Source: Moraxella sp. (GTDB lineage Bacteria > Pseudomonadota > Gammaproteobacteria > Pseudomonadales > Moraxellaceae). From it: a DNA stretch of 64,000 bases. Shown in pieces: positions 46,707-56,342 of this stretch. The notes under the pieces are model-generated. The model made no database searches. It saw nothing but the letters and a program-made list of their open reading frames with translations, and was not told where the DNA came from. The stretch spans positions 1 to 64,000 of the forward strand of contig JAUNDZ010000003.1 of the NCBI GenBank assembly GCA_030525825.1, written 5' to 3'. Position 1 is the first letter of the stretch; the number at the start of each line of letters is the position of its first letter. Both the position numbers and the translations under genes were made by a program.

Positions 46707-47112
46707 TATTGGGTTTTTGGGTTGATATATTTAAAATAACTGTATAAAACAGCACAAAAATGATGCAAATTGGCTTGTTAATTTTGCCCTATGTGTTATA
46801 ATTTGCCACTTTTTAAAATTAAATGAGTTTACATCTGTCATCTTAATAATTTTAAAAATATTGCCGTGCAAGCGGTTGAATTATCCTATTTTATCTCCAT
46901 AGAAAAAGTAGGGTGATTACTCTTGCAAAACTGGTGTGCAATTTGGCATTGTCATTTCCTATCTTTTTTTGCCGATTGAGCCACACGCCGAACGTCATGA
47001 CCTTGTTAAACCCAAATTAAATCGCAGTGGCGATATTGGGTTTGGGTTTAGGGATTTGCACAGCAAATTCATAGGTTTTTCTTTTAACCCTTATCTGAGA
47101 TGGTAATCCGAT
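46707..47112. other. Gene-free region upstream of dat
   Basis: About 400 bp of AT-rich sequence without a convincing gene. A short open frame without a start codon runs to 47105. The one clear feature is the two-part hairpin at 47008-47043. Confidence 0.5.
47008..47043 (+). repeat. Two-part hairpin in the dat leader
   Basis: Outer arms AAACCCAA and TTGGGTTT (8 bp) enclose an inner 5-bp stem ATCGC/GCGAT with loop AGTG. It ends 69 bp before the dat start and lacks a T-run. It could regulate translation or stability. Confidence 0.6.
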
Positions 47113-48489
47113 ATGAGCGTTCATTCTATTAATCATGCCCCTGTAACCCCCAAAGATGGTGCAACCAACGACTACTACCTGACTCGTCAAAACGAGATGG
47201 AGTCAAATGTCAGAAGTTACCCCCGCAAACTGCCCCTAGCCATTGCCAAAGCACAAGGGTGCTGGGTAACAGATGTAGAGGGCAATGAGTATCTTGACTG
47301 TTTGGCAGGTGCTGGCACACTGGCACTTGGGCATAATCACCCTGCAACCATCAACGCCATCAAGGACGTGCTAGACAGCGGTCTGCCCCTGCATACCCTT
47401 GACATCACCACCCCCATTAAAGACGCTTTTACCGAAAAGCTCTTATCCTTTTTCCCAGAAAATTTTGTGCTACAATTCTGCGGTCCAACAGGAGCAGACG
47501 GCACAGAAGCCGCCATCAAACTTGCCAAAACCTACACAGGACGTGATAATGTCATTGCGTTCTCTGGCGGTTATCATGGCATGACGCACGGCTCTTTGGC
47601 GATGACGGGCAATCTCTCTGCCAAAGAAAAAGTCGGCAATCTCATGGCGGGTGTGCAGTTTATGCCGTATCCGCACGAGTATCGCTGTCCGCTTGGGCTT
47701 GGCGGTGAAGCGGGTGTGGACGCTTTGACGTATTATTTTGAAAACTTTATTGAAGATGTAGAAAGTGGCGTGGTCAAGCCCGCTGCCGTGATTTTAGAAG
47801 CCATTCAAGGTGAGGGCGGTGTCGTCCCTGCTCCCAAAAAATGGCTCCAAAAAGTGCGTGAAGTTACCGCCAAGCATGACATCGTGCTTATCCTAGACGA
47901 AGTGCAAGCTGGCTTTGCCCGCTCTGGCAAGATGTTTGCCTTTGAACACGCCGAGATTGTCCCTGATGTGGTGGTGATGTCTAAGGCGGTGGGCGGTGGT
48001 TTGCCCCTGTGCGTGCTGGCGATTAACAAAAAGTTTGACGCTTGGGCACCAGCAGGACACACAGGCACATTCCGTGGCAATCAGCTGGCGATGGCAGCAG
48101 GATATAATGTCTTGACCGAAATTACTAACAATAACCTTGCTGAAAACTCACGCATTCAAGGCGAATTTTTGCGTGATGAATTGCGTAAGGTTGCGACAGA
48201 ATTCCCCTGCATTGGCAATGTGCGTGGTCGTGGTCTGATGACAGGCATTGAGATTGTGGACGAAAGACAAGCCAAAGACCAAATCGGTTCTTATCCTGCC
48301 GATGGCGTACTGGCGGCGGCTATCCAAAAAGCGTGCTTTAATAATAAGCTACTTTTGGAGCGTGGCGGTCGTGGTGGTACGGTGGTTCGCCTACTTTGCC
48401 CAATCACCATCACTCGTGAAGAGTGTCAAGAAGTGGTCAAACGCTTTAAGCAAGCGGTTGGCGAAGCGGTGAAAGAAGTGCGTGGGTAA
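47113..48489 (+). CDS. dat: L-2,4-diaminobutyrate:2-oxoglutarate 4-aminotransferase
   Basis: Dat makes L-2,4-diaminobutyrate from aspartate semialdehyde and glutamate, the first step to 1,3-diaminopropane. The 458-residue class III PLP enzyme has [18 protein letters not shown] near residue 57, [20 protein letters not shown] near residue 120, [16 protein letters not shown] near residue 260 and the PLP-lysine segment [15 protein letters not shown] near residue 287. It is intact. Its partner ddc, 106 bp downstream, is interrupted. Confidence 0.93.
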   Translation: MSVHSINHAPVTPKDGATNDYYLTRQNEMESNVRSYPRKLPLAIAKAQGCWVTDVEGNEYLDCLAGAGTLALGHNHPATINAIKDVLDSGLPLHTLDITTPIKDAFTEKLLSFFPENFVLQFCGPTGADGTEAAIKLAKTYTGRDNVIAFSGGYHGMTHGSLAMTGNLSAKEKVGNLMAGVQFMPYPHEYRCPLGLGGEAGVDALTYYFENFIEDVESGVVKPAAVILEAIQGEGGVVPAPKKWLQKVREVTAKHDIVLILDEVQAGFARSGKMFAFEHAEIVPDVVVMSKAVGGGLPLCVLAINKKFDAWAPAGHTGTFRGNQLAMAAGYNVLTEITNNNLAENSRIQGEFLRDELRKVATEFPCIGNVRGRGLMTGIEIVDERQAKDQIGSYPADGVLAAAIQKACFNNKLLLERGGRGGTVVRLLCPITITREECQEVVKRFKQAVGEAVKEVRG

Positions 48490-48595
48490 TCGCAATTTGT
48501 TCTAACATCAGCCAAATCAGATTGGGCAAGTTTGTCTGATTTGGTTTGGCTTTTAGTTTATAATATCATGATTGATAAAACCATAAGGAAAGTCT

Positions 48596-50140
48596 ATGTC
48601 CAACCTATCCAAACACCGCCAAGCCCTGTTCTGCAACGATACCCAGTCCATCAGCGACTACCAAACAGCGATGAACCAAGCGGTACAAGCCGTCTCAAAC
48701 TGGCTCAAAGAAGACAAAATGTACACAGGCGGTAGCATTAAAGAGCTTCGCTCCCAAATCGCCTTTAACCCCAGTAAAGACGGCTTGGGTGTACAAAAAT
48801 CACTTGACCGCCTTGTGGAGCTGTTTTTAAACAAAAGTTTAAAGGTGCATCACCCTCATTCTTTGGCACACTTGCATTGCCCCACGATGGTAACTTCACA
48901 AATTGCTGAAGTTCTCATCAACGCCACCAATCAGTCTATGGACTCGTGGGACCAGTCGCCAGCAGGCTCATTGATGGAAGTACAACTCATTGATTACCTA
49001 CGCCAAAAAACAGGCTATGGGGCTGGCACGGCAGGGGTGTTTACTTCTGGTGGTACACAGTCCAATTTGATGGGCGTTTTGCTGGCTCGTGATTGGTGAA
49101 TTGCCAAAAATTGGACAAATGCAGACGGCAAAGAATGGTCGGTTCAAAAAGATGGCATTCCTAGCGATGCAATGACAAAGGTCAAAGTACTTTGCTCCGA
49201 AAACGCCCACTTCTCTGTACAAAAAAACATGGCGATGATGGGTATGGGCTTTCAATCGGTGGTTACTGTGCCTGTTAATGATAATGCCCAGATGGATACC
49301 AAAGCCCTTGCACAGATTATGGCGGACTTACAGGCAGATGGTAAGATTGTGGCGTGCGTGGTGGCAACGGCAGGCACAACTGATGCAGGGGCGATTGATG
49401 ACATCAAGACAATCCGCAAGCTGTGCGATGACTATGGTGCGTGGCTACATATTGATGCGGCGTGGGGCGGAGCGTTACTGTTATCTAACGACTACCGTGA
49501 TATGCTTGATGGTGTGGAGCTGTCGGATTCTATCACGCTTGATTTTCATAAGCACTTTTTCCAAAGTATCTCGTGCGGTGCGTTCTTATTAAAAGATGAG
49601 CAAAACTACCGCTTTATGCACTATGAAGCCGAATATCTAAACTCTGCCTATGACGAAGAACACGGCGTGCCAAACCTTGTATCCAAATCTTTGCAGACCA
49701 CTCGCCGTTTTGATGCCTTGAAGTTGTGGTTTACGGTGGAGGCACTCGGTGAAGAGCTGTATGGCTCAATGATTGACCACGGTGTTAAGCTGACCCGTGA
49801 GGTGGCGGATTATATCCGTGCAACTGATGGTTTAGAATTACTGGTTGAACCACAATTTGCGTCCGTGCTGTTCCGTGTTGTGCCAAAAGATTATCCTGCC
49901 GAGTTTGTGGATAATCTTAATCAAAATGTCGCCGATGAGCTGTTTGCTCGGGGTGAAGCCAACATTGGCGTAACTCGTGTCATTGACAGCCGTCAAAATG
50001 TGCAGTCTTTAAAGATGACCACCCTAAGTCCGATTGCTATGCTTGACAATGTCAAAGCCTTACTTGGTCAAGTCTTGGCAGAGGCAGAGCGGATTAAAGA
50101 CGATATCAAAAATGGCACTTATACCCCGCCGATTGATTGA
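48596..50140 (+). pseudogene. ddc: L-2,4-diaminobutyrate decarboxylase, interrupted by in-frame TGA
   Basis: Ddc would convert diaminobutyrate to 1,3-diaminopropane. The frame encodes 514 positions but carries TGA at 49097-49099, after residue 167 (GVLLARDW, stop, [13 protein letters not shown]). Sequence on both sides is well conserved with the group II PLP decarboxylases: [20 protein letters not shown] before, [20 protein letters not shown] and the PLP lysine DFHKHFFQ after. The N-terminal piece lacks the PLP lysine, so neither half should be active alone. It could be a nonsense mutation, a sequencing error, or rare read-through. Confidence 0.85.
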
Positions 50141-50227
50141 TTTTGCTGTGATTTGTAGGGGCGAATGGCAATTCACCCTGTGAATTTGGCACAATTTGTA
50201 TTATTGAATTATTAATTTAATAAACAT

Positions 50228-50262
50228 AAAAACCGATTAGAGTAACATTTAATCGGTTTCTA
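50228..50262 (+). terminator. ddc terminator
   Basis: AAACCGATTA pairs with TAATCGGTTT around a 10-base loop. An imperfect palindrome (GTAGGGGCGAAT arm) lies just upstream at 50155-50179. Confidence 0.7.
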
Positions 50263-50283
50263 TTTAATAAATCAAGGAGTTGT

Positions 50284-51105
50284 ATGCCAACCATCTATAT
50301 CGGTACAGGCGGATATGGCGACACCGATTTGATTGGTTCGTTGTACCCACACGGTGCAAAGGCTGGCGAATTTTTGCACCAATATGCCAACCATTATGAC
50401 TGCGTGGAGATTAACGCAAGTTTCCACACCCCCATCGGTGCCAAATCCATACAAGGTATGCTAAATAAAGCCGATGGACGGCTAAAATTTTCTTTTAAAC
50501 TGCACCAAGATTTTAGCCATACTCGCAGTGCTACCGCTAAGATTGCCCAAGATTTTTTGGGTATATTAACGCCTTTTGGTCAATATCTTGCCCCATTATT
50601 ATTACAATTTCCGCACAGCTTTGAGCGGACACTTGCCAATCGTCAATATCTGGGCGAGCTGGTAAAGTGGTTTGAAAATCAACCACTTGCCATCGAGTTT
50701 CGCCACCCCAGTTGGCACATCACACCTGTATTTAGCCATTTTGCCAAAACGCCAAACCTGATTTGGGTCAATACCGATTATCCTAAGAACATTGGACTGC
50801 CCAATACGCCTTTTTGGGTCAATGCTCGCACCGCTTATTACCGCCTACACGGACGGCGGGGCGATTGGTGGGATAAAGAGAGTGTCAAAGAGCGACATGA
50901 TTATCACTATAATGATGATGAACTTGGTAAAATCGCCGATGAGATTTTTAGTCATCGTGCCAATTTTGATGAGCTGTTTATTTATTTTCAAAACACCACT
51001 AATGCCCATTCGTTTTATAATATATTGATATTAAAAGAAAAATTAAGTGAACGGGGTTTTGTGGTGAAAGTGCCGACACCAGTGGGGCAGGGGGAGCTAT
51101 TTTGA
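50284..51105 (+). CDS. DUF72-family protein
   Basis: A 273-residue TIM-barrel-like protein of the DUF72 family. It begins IYIGTGGYGDTDLIGSLYP and has NHYDCVEINASFHTPI near residue 40, LLLQFPHSF near residue 100, LAIEFRHPSWH near residue 138, and YYRLHGRRGDWWDKE near residue 180, all typical. The family has been proposed to act as a nuclease or isomerase-like enzyme, but no function is settled. AAGGAG precedes the ATG. A terminator follows. Confidence 0.85.
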   Translation: MPTIYIGTGGYGDTDLIGSLYPHGAKAGEFLHQYANHYDCVEINASFHTPIGAKSIQGMLNKADGRLKFSFKLHQDFSHTRSATAKIAQDFLGILTPFGQYLAPLLLQFPHSFERTLANRQYLGELVKWFENQPLAIEFRHPSWHITPVFSHFAKTPNLIWVNTDYPKNIGLPNTPFWVNARTAYYRLHGRRGDWWDKESVKERHDYHYNDDELGKIADEIFSHRANFDELFIYFQNTTNAHSFYNILILKEKLSERGFVVKVPTPVGQGELF

Positions 51106-51126
51106 TGGCTTTGACAATACAAACAA

Positions 51127-51161
51127 CAAAAAACCGCCGTTGATAGTGGCGGTCTTTTTTT
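51127..51161. terminator. Bidirectional terminator between DUF72 and Sel1 genes
   Basis: AACCGCC pairs with GGCGGTc around a 9-base loop, with A-run before and T-run after. It suits both convergent genes. Confidence 0.8.
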
Positions 51162-51181
51162 ATGCGGCTGTGTGATAAAAA

Positions 51182-51745
51182 TCACTTGCTTTGAAACCAA
51201 TTGTTGGCGTTGTTTTTGGCTTTTTCGATGTCTTTTGATGATAGGTTTAGAGCAAGCTGACCGATTTTTGCCTGGGCTTTGTTTCTGATGTTTTGGTCGA
51301 GCATGCCATCTCGTGTGGATAGGTCGTACCATTTGTAGGCATCGACAAGGCGTTTTTCTCGCTCGTCCAGCATGGCAAGGGCGTAACTGGCTCGGTTATC
51401 GCCTAGGTGGGCGGCTTTTTCGAGCCATTTGCGTGCTTCACCCATATCGGCTTTGACGCCTTCGCCACGCAGATACATCAGACCTAGGTTCAGCTGAGCG
51501 GGAGAAGCGTTTTGTTCGGCGGCACGAGTGTACCAGTATGCGGCACGGCTGGCATCTTTGGCGACGCCTTCACCTTTTTGTAGGCGTTTTGCTAGGAAAA
51601 ACTGTGCGTGATGGTTGCCCTGAGCGGCTTTGGCGGTTAAGCTGTTGATGTCCATGCTTTCAAATTGACTGCTCGATGATTGAGCGTGGCTCACTACTGC
51701 GGTGCTAAGCGTGGCAGAAAGTAGGGCAATTTTTAGGATTTTCAT
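51182..51745 (-). CDS. Secreted Sel1-repeat protein
   Basis: A 187-residue exported protein. A signal peptide (MKILKIALLSATLSTAVVSH, cleaved after HAQ-type site near residue 22) precedes three or so Sel1/TPR-like repeats: AAQGNHHAQFFLAKRLQKGE, RAAEQNASPAQLNLGLMYLR and KAAHLGDNRASYALAMLDER. Sel1 repeats mediate protein contacts. A second Sel1 protein lies at 57585. The role is unknown. Confidence 0.8.
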   Translation of the reverse strand: MKILKIALLSATLSTAVVSHAQSSSSQFESMDINSLTAKAAQGNHHAQFFLAKRLQKGEGVAKDASRAAYWYTRAAEQNASPAQLNLGLMYLRGEGVKADMGEARKWLEKAAHLGDNRASYALAMLDEREKRLVDAYKWYDLSTRDGMLDQNIRNKAQAKIGQLALNLSSKDIEKAKNNANNWFQSK

Positions 51746-51828
51746 AACAACTCCAAGACGAAACAATACCATATCTTAGCATTTTATGCCCAAAAACTCA
51801 ATGAATAAATCAAAGCAGGGGCAAATGG

Positions 51829-52449
51829 TTAGCCTTTGAGCTTGGTAATACGATACACCGCCACATCAGCTAGCAGGTTGGGGGCTTTTTTGACCGCTCT
51901 ATCACGAATGAAGGCGGGGATTTTGGGGTTTGGGTTGTCCCATAGGGCGACGGTATCAAGAATGCGAATGTCGTTATCGTGGCACAGACGCTCAAAATCC
52001 TTAAAGGTACACAGATGAATGTTGGGCGTGTTATACCACTGATGTGGTAGGGTCTCGCTCATCGGCATGATGCCCTTGATGCCCAGATAGATGCGGTTTT
52101 GCCAGTAGGCGAAGTTAGGAAAGGTAACGATGCCAAACTTGGCAACACGCAGCATGTCATTGAGCAAATCTTGGGGGTTTTTGACCGCTTGTAAGGCACG
52201 AGCCATGACGACCGTGTCAAAGCTGTCATCGGCAAAGCGAGACAGTCCGTCATTTAGGTCTTGTTCGATGATGTTGAGTCCCTTGGCGATGCCTTGATTG
52301 ATTTTATCAGGGTCAATCTCTAAGCCATAGCCTGACACGCCCAGACGCTCATGCAAGTGAGCCAATAGCGTGCCATCGCCACAGCCTAAGTCTAGGACTT
52401 TGGCACCGTGTGCGATCCAGTTTTCGGCTAATTGATGGTCTATGTTCAT
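51829..52449 (-). CDS. metW: Methionine biosynthesis protein MetW
   Basis: A 206-residue SAM-methyltransferase-fold protein with VLDLGCGDGTLLAHL near residue 18 and FDTVVMARALQAVKNP near residue 82. MetW is encoded beside MetX across many proteobacteria and is needed for full methionine synthesis, apparently by activating MetX. The gap to metX is about 70 bp on the same strand, so they form an operon. Confidence 0.93.
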   Translation of the reverse strand: MNIDHQLAENWIAHGAKVLDLGCGDGTLLAHLHERLGVSGYGLEIDPDKINQGIAKGLNIIEQDLNDGLSRFADDSFDTVVMARALQAVKNPQDLLNDMLRVAKFGIVTFPNFAYWQNRIYLGIKGIMPMSETLPHQWYNTPNIHLCTFKDFERLCHDNDIRILDTVALWDNPNPKIPAFIRDRAVKKAPNLLADVAVYRITKLKG

Positions 52450-52522
52450 GATTTTTTGTGGTTAAAATTAAGTTAAATTTAAAAAATTTAAAAAATGCGA
52501 ATTTAAAAAAGCAAAACTTAGG

Positions 52523-53758
52523 CTAGGCTCTTGCCAGTTTTGAAATCTCATCGGGGGTCATGCTTTGACCGCTTGGTCTGTGAGAGTGAATGACAGGGGC
52601 ATTTAAAAAGCCACGCACGGCACTGGTATAGCGGTCGATGTCAAACAAAAACGAGTCATGCCCATGCGGTGCATCAACATTGACAAAGCTGACAAGCTTA
52701 TCATTTGCCATCAAAGCGTCCACAATCTCCACCGAACGCTCAGGGGAGAATCGCCAATCGGTTGTGAATGAGACGATGAGAAATTTGCACTGGGTGCGAG
52801 CTAGGGTCTGTTTAAGTGCTTCTTTTTCGTCCAAATCATCAGGCGTATAGTCTCGTGTGGGGTCAAAGTAGTCTAGTGCCTTAGTCATGAGTAGATAGGT
52901 GTTGGCGTCAAAGTTTTGGCTAAACCGCTCGCCTTGATAACGCAGATAGCTCTCTACTTGAAACTCCACATCAAAGCCGTACATGAATTTTCCTGACTTT
53001 AAATCCCGCCCAAACTTAGCTTTCATCGCCTCTTCGGTAATATAGGTGATGTGTCCGACCATGCGAGCAAGGATGAGTCCACGCCTAGGATAAGTGCCAT
53101 GCTTTAAGTACCAGCCGTCATGAAAATCAGGGTCGGATAAGATAGACTGGCGAGCCACTTCATTAAAGGCGATGTTTTGGGCGGAGAGCTTAGGGGTGCT
53201 TGCGATGATGACGGCACGAGATAAGCGGTCAGGGTAGTCCACCGACCATTGTAGTGCCTGCATACCGCCCATACTGCCTCCCACGATGGCGTGCCATTTA
53301 TCGATGCCTAAGCGGTCAGAGAGCATGACTTGGGTCTTTACCCAGTCTTTGATGGTGATGAGTGGAAAATCCGCCCCCCAAATCTGCCCTGTGGCAGGGT
53401 TGATGGATGTCGGTCCTGTCGAACCATGACAGGAGCCGATGTTGTTTAGGCAGACCACAAAATAGCGACTGGTGTCTATCGCCTTGCCGTTGCCGATAAG
53501 ATTATCCCACCAGCCAGCTTTGGTGTCGGTCTCACTGTGATAACCTGCGGCGTGGTGCGAGCCTGATAGGGCATGACAGATTAAGATGGCGTTGGACTTA
53601 TCGGCATTCAGCGTACCATAAGTTTCGATGACAAGCTCAAATGATGACAGCACTCGCTCGCATTCTAGGCGTAGTGGCTCATCAAAATGCAAGGTCTGAG
53701 GTGTTACAATGCCCACAGAAGTCGGGTCAAGATGGGGTGCTTGGCTGTGATGTTGCAC
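52523..53758 (-). CDS. metX: Homoserine O-acyltransferase MetX
   Basis: MetX acylates homoserine with acetyl- or succinyl-CoA as the first dedicated step to methionine. The 411-residue alpha/beta-hydrolase has [17 protein letters not shown] near residue 60, the nucleophile in [15 protein letters not shown] near residue 165, [16 protein letters not shown] with the Asp near residue 330 and the His in [11 protein letters not shown] near residue 365. The acyl donor cannot be settled by eye. metW follows. Confidence 0.94.
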   Translation of the reverse strand: MQHHSQAPHLDPTSVGIVTPQTLHFDEPLRLECERVLSSFELVIETYGTLNADKSNAILICHALSGSHHAAGYHSETDTKAGWWDNLIGNGKAIDTSRYFVVCLNNIGSCHGSTGPTSINPATGQIWGADFPLITIKDWVKTQVMLSDRLGIDKWHAIVGGSMGGMQALQWSVDYPDRLSRAVIIASTPKLSAQNIAFNEVARQSILSDPDFHDGWYLKHGTYPRRGLILARMVGHITYITEEAMKAKFGRDLKSGKFMYGFDVEFQVESYLRYQGERFSQNFDANTYLLMTKALDYFDPTRDYTPDDLDEKEALKQTLARTQCKFLIVSFTTDWRFSPERSVEIVDALMANDKLVSFVNVDAPHGHDSFLFDIDRYTSAVRGFLNAPVIHSHRPSGQSMTPDEISKLARA

Positions 53759-53989
53759 GAAAATTATCCGTTTTTGTTTGTTTTTTGCGATGGATTAAAA
53801 AAGGGTTATTGTAGCATTTTGTTTGACTTTTAATCAATGCTAATCGGTAGCTTAAATGGACAGATGACAACCTTAATTGGTGGCAAGATGGCGGACTGAA
53901 TGCTTGGTTATGCTGGGTATAAAAATGTGTTGGCTAATTATCAGACAGCGATGATAAATGCCGTACAAAGAGTAAATAAAGGTGCAATC
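53759..53989. other. Gene-free gap upstream of metX
   Basis: The gap holds the metX promoter region, with no SAM riboswitch or gene recognised, and runs up to the terminator of the ABC transporter operon. Confidence 0.5.
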
Positions 53990-54037
53990 ACAAAAAAAAC
54001 CAGCCATCATCGGCGTATGATACTGATGGCTAGTTTT
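53990..54037 (-). terminator. ABC-transporter operon terminator
   Basis: AGCCATCA pairs with TGATGGCT, extended by AAAAC/GTTTT across a mismatch. On the minus strand T8 follows. Confidence 0.75.
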
Positions 54038-54060
54038 GTTGGTGGTTGGGGTTTGGCTTG

Positions 54061-55533
54061 CTATGACTGCCCAGTAGGACCTGCATACTCCCCCAAATCC
54101 ACCACCACATCACAATAATGCCGTGTCAGCTCATGGTCGTGGCTGGCCATGATGAGCGTGCAGTTTTGGGCGTGGCACGCCTTAGTGAGTAAATCAAGCG
54201 TGGTTTTTTGGGTGATGGGGTCTAAGCGATTAGTAACTTCATCGGCGAACAGTAGCACGGGTTTCATCATCAAGGCACGCATGATGGCGATGCGTTGCAG
54301 CTCACCGCCAGACACACCATCGGAGGTGCGATGAAGTAGGTCTGGGTGCAGCCCTAAGGCGTCCATGAGTGGGGCGATTTCGTTTTTATCAAGACGGTGG
54401 CGTCTCACCACATCGTCGATGAGCGTGCCAAGCGTTACGCCTGCGGCAAATGCTGATGGTGGGTCTTGGTAGAGTTTTAGGACTTGGTGGCGGGCAGGTT
54501 TGGTGTGCCAAGTCATGCTGCCCTTAGATGGATTTATCAGTCCACAAATCATATCGCCCAGCGAGCTTTTGCCGATACCGCTATCGCCAATCAGCCCCAC
54601 CGCTTGCCCTTCACATAAGGTGAGATTTAGCCCCGAGAACAGCTCTTTTTTGCCACGACTGATAGCCACATTATCTAAGGTTAATAGTGGCTTGTCGCTT
54701 GTGGGCGTATCGCCCTTGACCCATGTGGCAGGGTTGGCACTCATCAGCTCTTTGGCGTAGTCGGATTTGGGATGGTTTAGTACATCTGTGGCGTAGCCTT
54801 GTTCTAGAAGTTTGCCTTTTTTCATGACCATCATCAGATCATTGTCGCCACTTAAACGGCTTGCCACTTCAATATCATGCGTGATGGTGAGCAGACAGCC
54901 CCCAGCTTTGGCGACTTGAGCGAGCATATCGGCTACGATGAGCTTGTTTTTGTGGTCAAGTCCTTTGGTCGGCTCATCAGCGATGACCATATTTGCCCCA
55001 CTGACGGTGGCACTGGCAAAAGATACCCTTTGTGCCATACCGCCTGACAACTCATGCGGATAATGGTGTGTGGCGTGGCTTAGGGCTAGGGTGTCTAGGG
55101 CTTGTGTCGCTTGTGCTTTGGCGGTAGCTTTGGTAAGCTGTTTGACAAATTCTAAACTCTCTGCCACTTGACCAAGTGCCGTCATCGTAGGGTCGAGCGA
55201 ACGCACAGGCTCTTGGGGGAGCATGGCAAGCTGCCTGCCCCATAGGGAGCGAAATTTGGCGGCATCCAATCTGCCTTCGCCATCATGATACACCTTGCCA
55301 TCGATGATGATTTGCCCTTTGACCATCAAGCCATCAGGCAACGCTCCCATCACCGCTTGGGCAAGTAGGCTTTTGCCTGAACCTGTCTCGCCGAGTATCG
55401 TTAAATTTTGCCCTGCTTTGATGGCAAGGCTCACAGGCTCAACCAATATGGTGCCATCTTTGGTATGAACTGATAAGTTTTTGATTTTAATGAGAATTTT
55501 GTCTGATTGCTCTTTGTTTGTGTCGTGGTTCAT
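54061..55533 (-). CDS. Fused dual-ATPase subunit of a peptide/nickel-type ABC importer
   Basis: The 490-residue protein contains two ABC ATPase domains in one chain, equivalent to DppD plus DppF. Domain 1 has Walker A GETGSGKS near residue 40, signature LSGGMAQRV, and Walker B MVIADEPTKGLD. Domain 2 has GDSGIGKSSLGDMI near residue 315, VSGGELQRIAIMRA and LLFADEVTNRLD. It is last in a three-gene operon with two permeases (3-bp gap). No substrate-binding protein is encoded beside it. The substrate is unknown: peptides, nickel or a metallophore are options. Confidence 0.85.
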   Translation of the reverse strand: MNHDTNKEQSDKILIKIKNLSVHTKDGTILVEPVSLAIKAGQNLTILGETGSGKSLLAQAVMGALPDGLMVKGQIIIDGKVYHDGEGRLDAAKFRSLWGRQLAMLPQEPVRSLDPTMTALGQVAESLEFVKQLTKATAKAQATQALDTLALSHATHHYPHELSGGMAQRVSFASATVSGANMVIADEPTKGLDHKNKLIVADMLAQVAKAGGCLLTITHDIEVASRLSGDNDLMMVMKKGKLLEQGYATDVLNHPKSDYAKELMSANPATWVKGDTPTSDKPLLTLDNVAISRGKKELFSGLNLTLCEGQAVGLIGDSGIGKSSLGDMICGLINPSKGSMTWHTKPARHQVLKLYQDPPSAFAAGVTLGTLIDDVVRRHRLDKNEIAPLMDALGLHPDLLHRTSDGVSGGELQRIAIMRALMMKPVLLFADEVTNRLDPITQKTTLDLLTKACHAQNCTLIMASHDHELTRHYCDVVVDLGEYAGPTGQS

Positions 55534-55536
55534 GAT

Positions 55537-56331
55537 TTAGTCCTGTTTGCCTGATAATAATTGAAAAGACAGCACCAACAAAAACACCGTGATAATCGGC
55601 AAAAAGAACACCATCGGAGCTTCATAATAATAAGGAAACAGCTCGGTCATCATAAGACCCAGCTCGGCAGTGGGCGGTCGCAGTCCGACATTGACAAAGC
55701 CAAGCGTGGCAAGAGCAAGTACCGCATTGCCCGCCCCAAAAGCCATGAGCGTCCACATCACAGGGGCAAGGCGTGGCAGATAGTGGCGTTTGATGATGTA
55801 CCACAGCCCCATGTCCATGAGCGTACTCGCCTGCACTTCTGAGGCATCTCGTAGGATCATACTCATGGCACGAGTCATCTTAAAAAACTCCACCCACATG
55901 ACAAGCGACACCCCAAGATACAGCGACCAAAAACTGTTTGGGGCGATGGAAGCAAACAGTAGGATAAATATCAAACCTGGCAGTGCCATGATACAATCAC
56001 ACACAAAACCTAAGACCTTATCAATCACGCCCCCAAAAATCCCTGCAAGCAGTCCCAATCCCAGTCCAAAGATGAGCGACACCCCCACCGACATGACAAT
56101 GAGCGAAAACGATAAGCGAATGGCAGCAGCAAGGCGAGCCATCATATCACGCCCCAGATGGTCAGTACCAAAAGGGTGGCTGGCACTTGACGATGATAAT
56201 ATCACATCAAGGTTTTGTAGTGCCATGTCATAGGGGCGAAGTAGTGGGCTGATATAGGCAAAGGCAAGTAGGGCGGTCAAAATGACAAAACCGATGATTT
56301 GCCCTAGGGTTAATTTTTTTAAAATATTCAT
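55537..56331 (-). CDS. ABC transporter permease, DppC type
   Basis: A 264-residue inner-membrane permease. It has the DppC N-terminal helix, HPFGTDHLGRDMMARLAAAI near residue 50, five to six membrane segments, and the EAA loop around DASEVQASTLMDMGLWYIIK that docks on the ATPase. It is the middle gene of the operon, 3 bp from the ATPase and 11 bp from the partner permease. Confidence 0.88.
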   Translation of the reverse strand: MNILKKLTLGQIIGFVILTALLAFAYISPLLRPYDMALQNLDVILSSSSASHPFGTDHLGRDMMARLAAAIRLSFSLIVMSVGVSLIFGLGLGLLAGIFGGVIDKVLGFVCDCIMALPGLIFILLFASIAPNSFWSLYLGVSLVMWVEFFKMTRAMSMILRDASEVQASTLMDMGLWYIIKRHYLPRLAPVMWTLMAFGAGNAVLALATLGFVNVGLRPPTAELGLMMTELFPYYYEAPMVFFLPIITVFLLVLSFQLLSGKQD

Positions 56332-56342
56332 AAGTAGCCCCT

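Noticed and set aside
46915..47105. Open frame of about 60 codons upstream of dat
   Set aside because: No ATG start or ribosome-binding site, and its sequence includes the dat leader hairpin; it is probably chance.
49097..49150. Selenocysteine insertion at the ddc TGA
   Set aside because: No SECIS-like hairpin at the right distance was seen, and the position is not a catalytic residue of this PLP enzyme.
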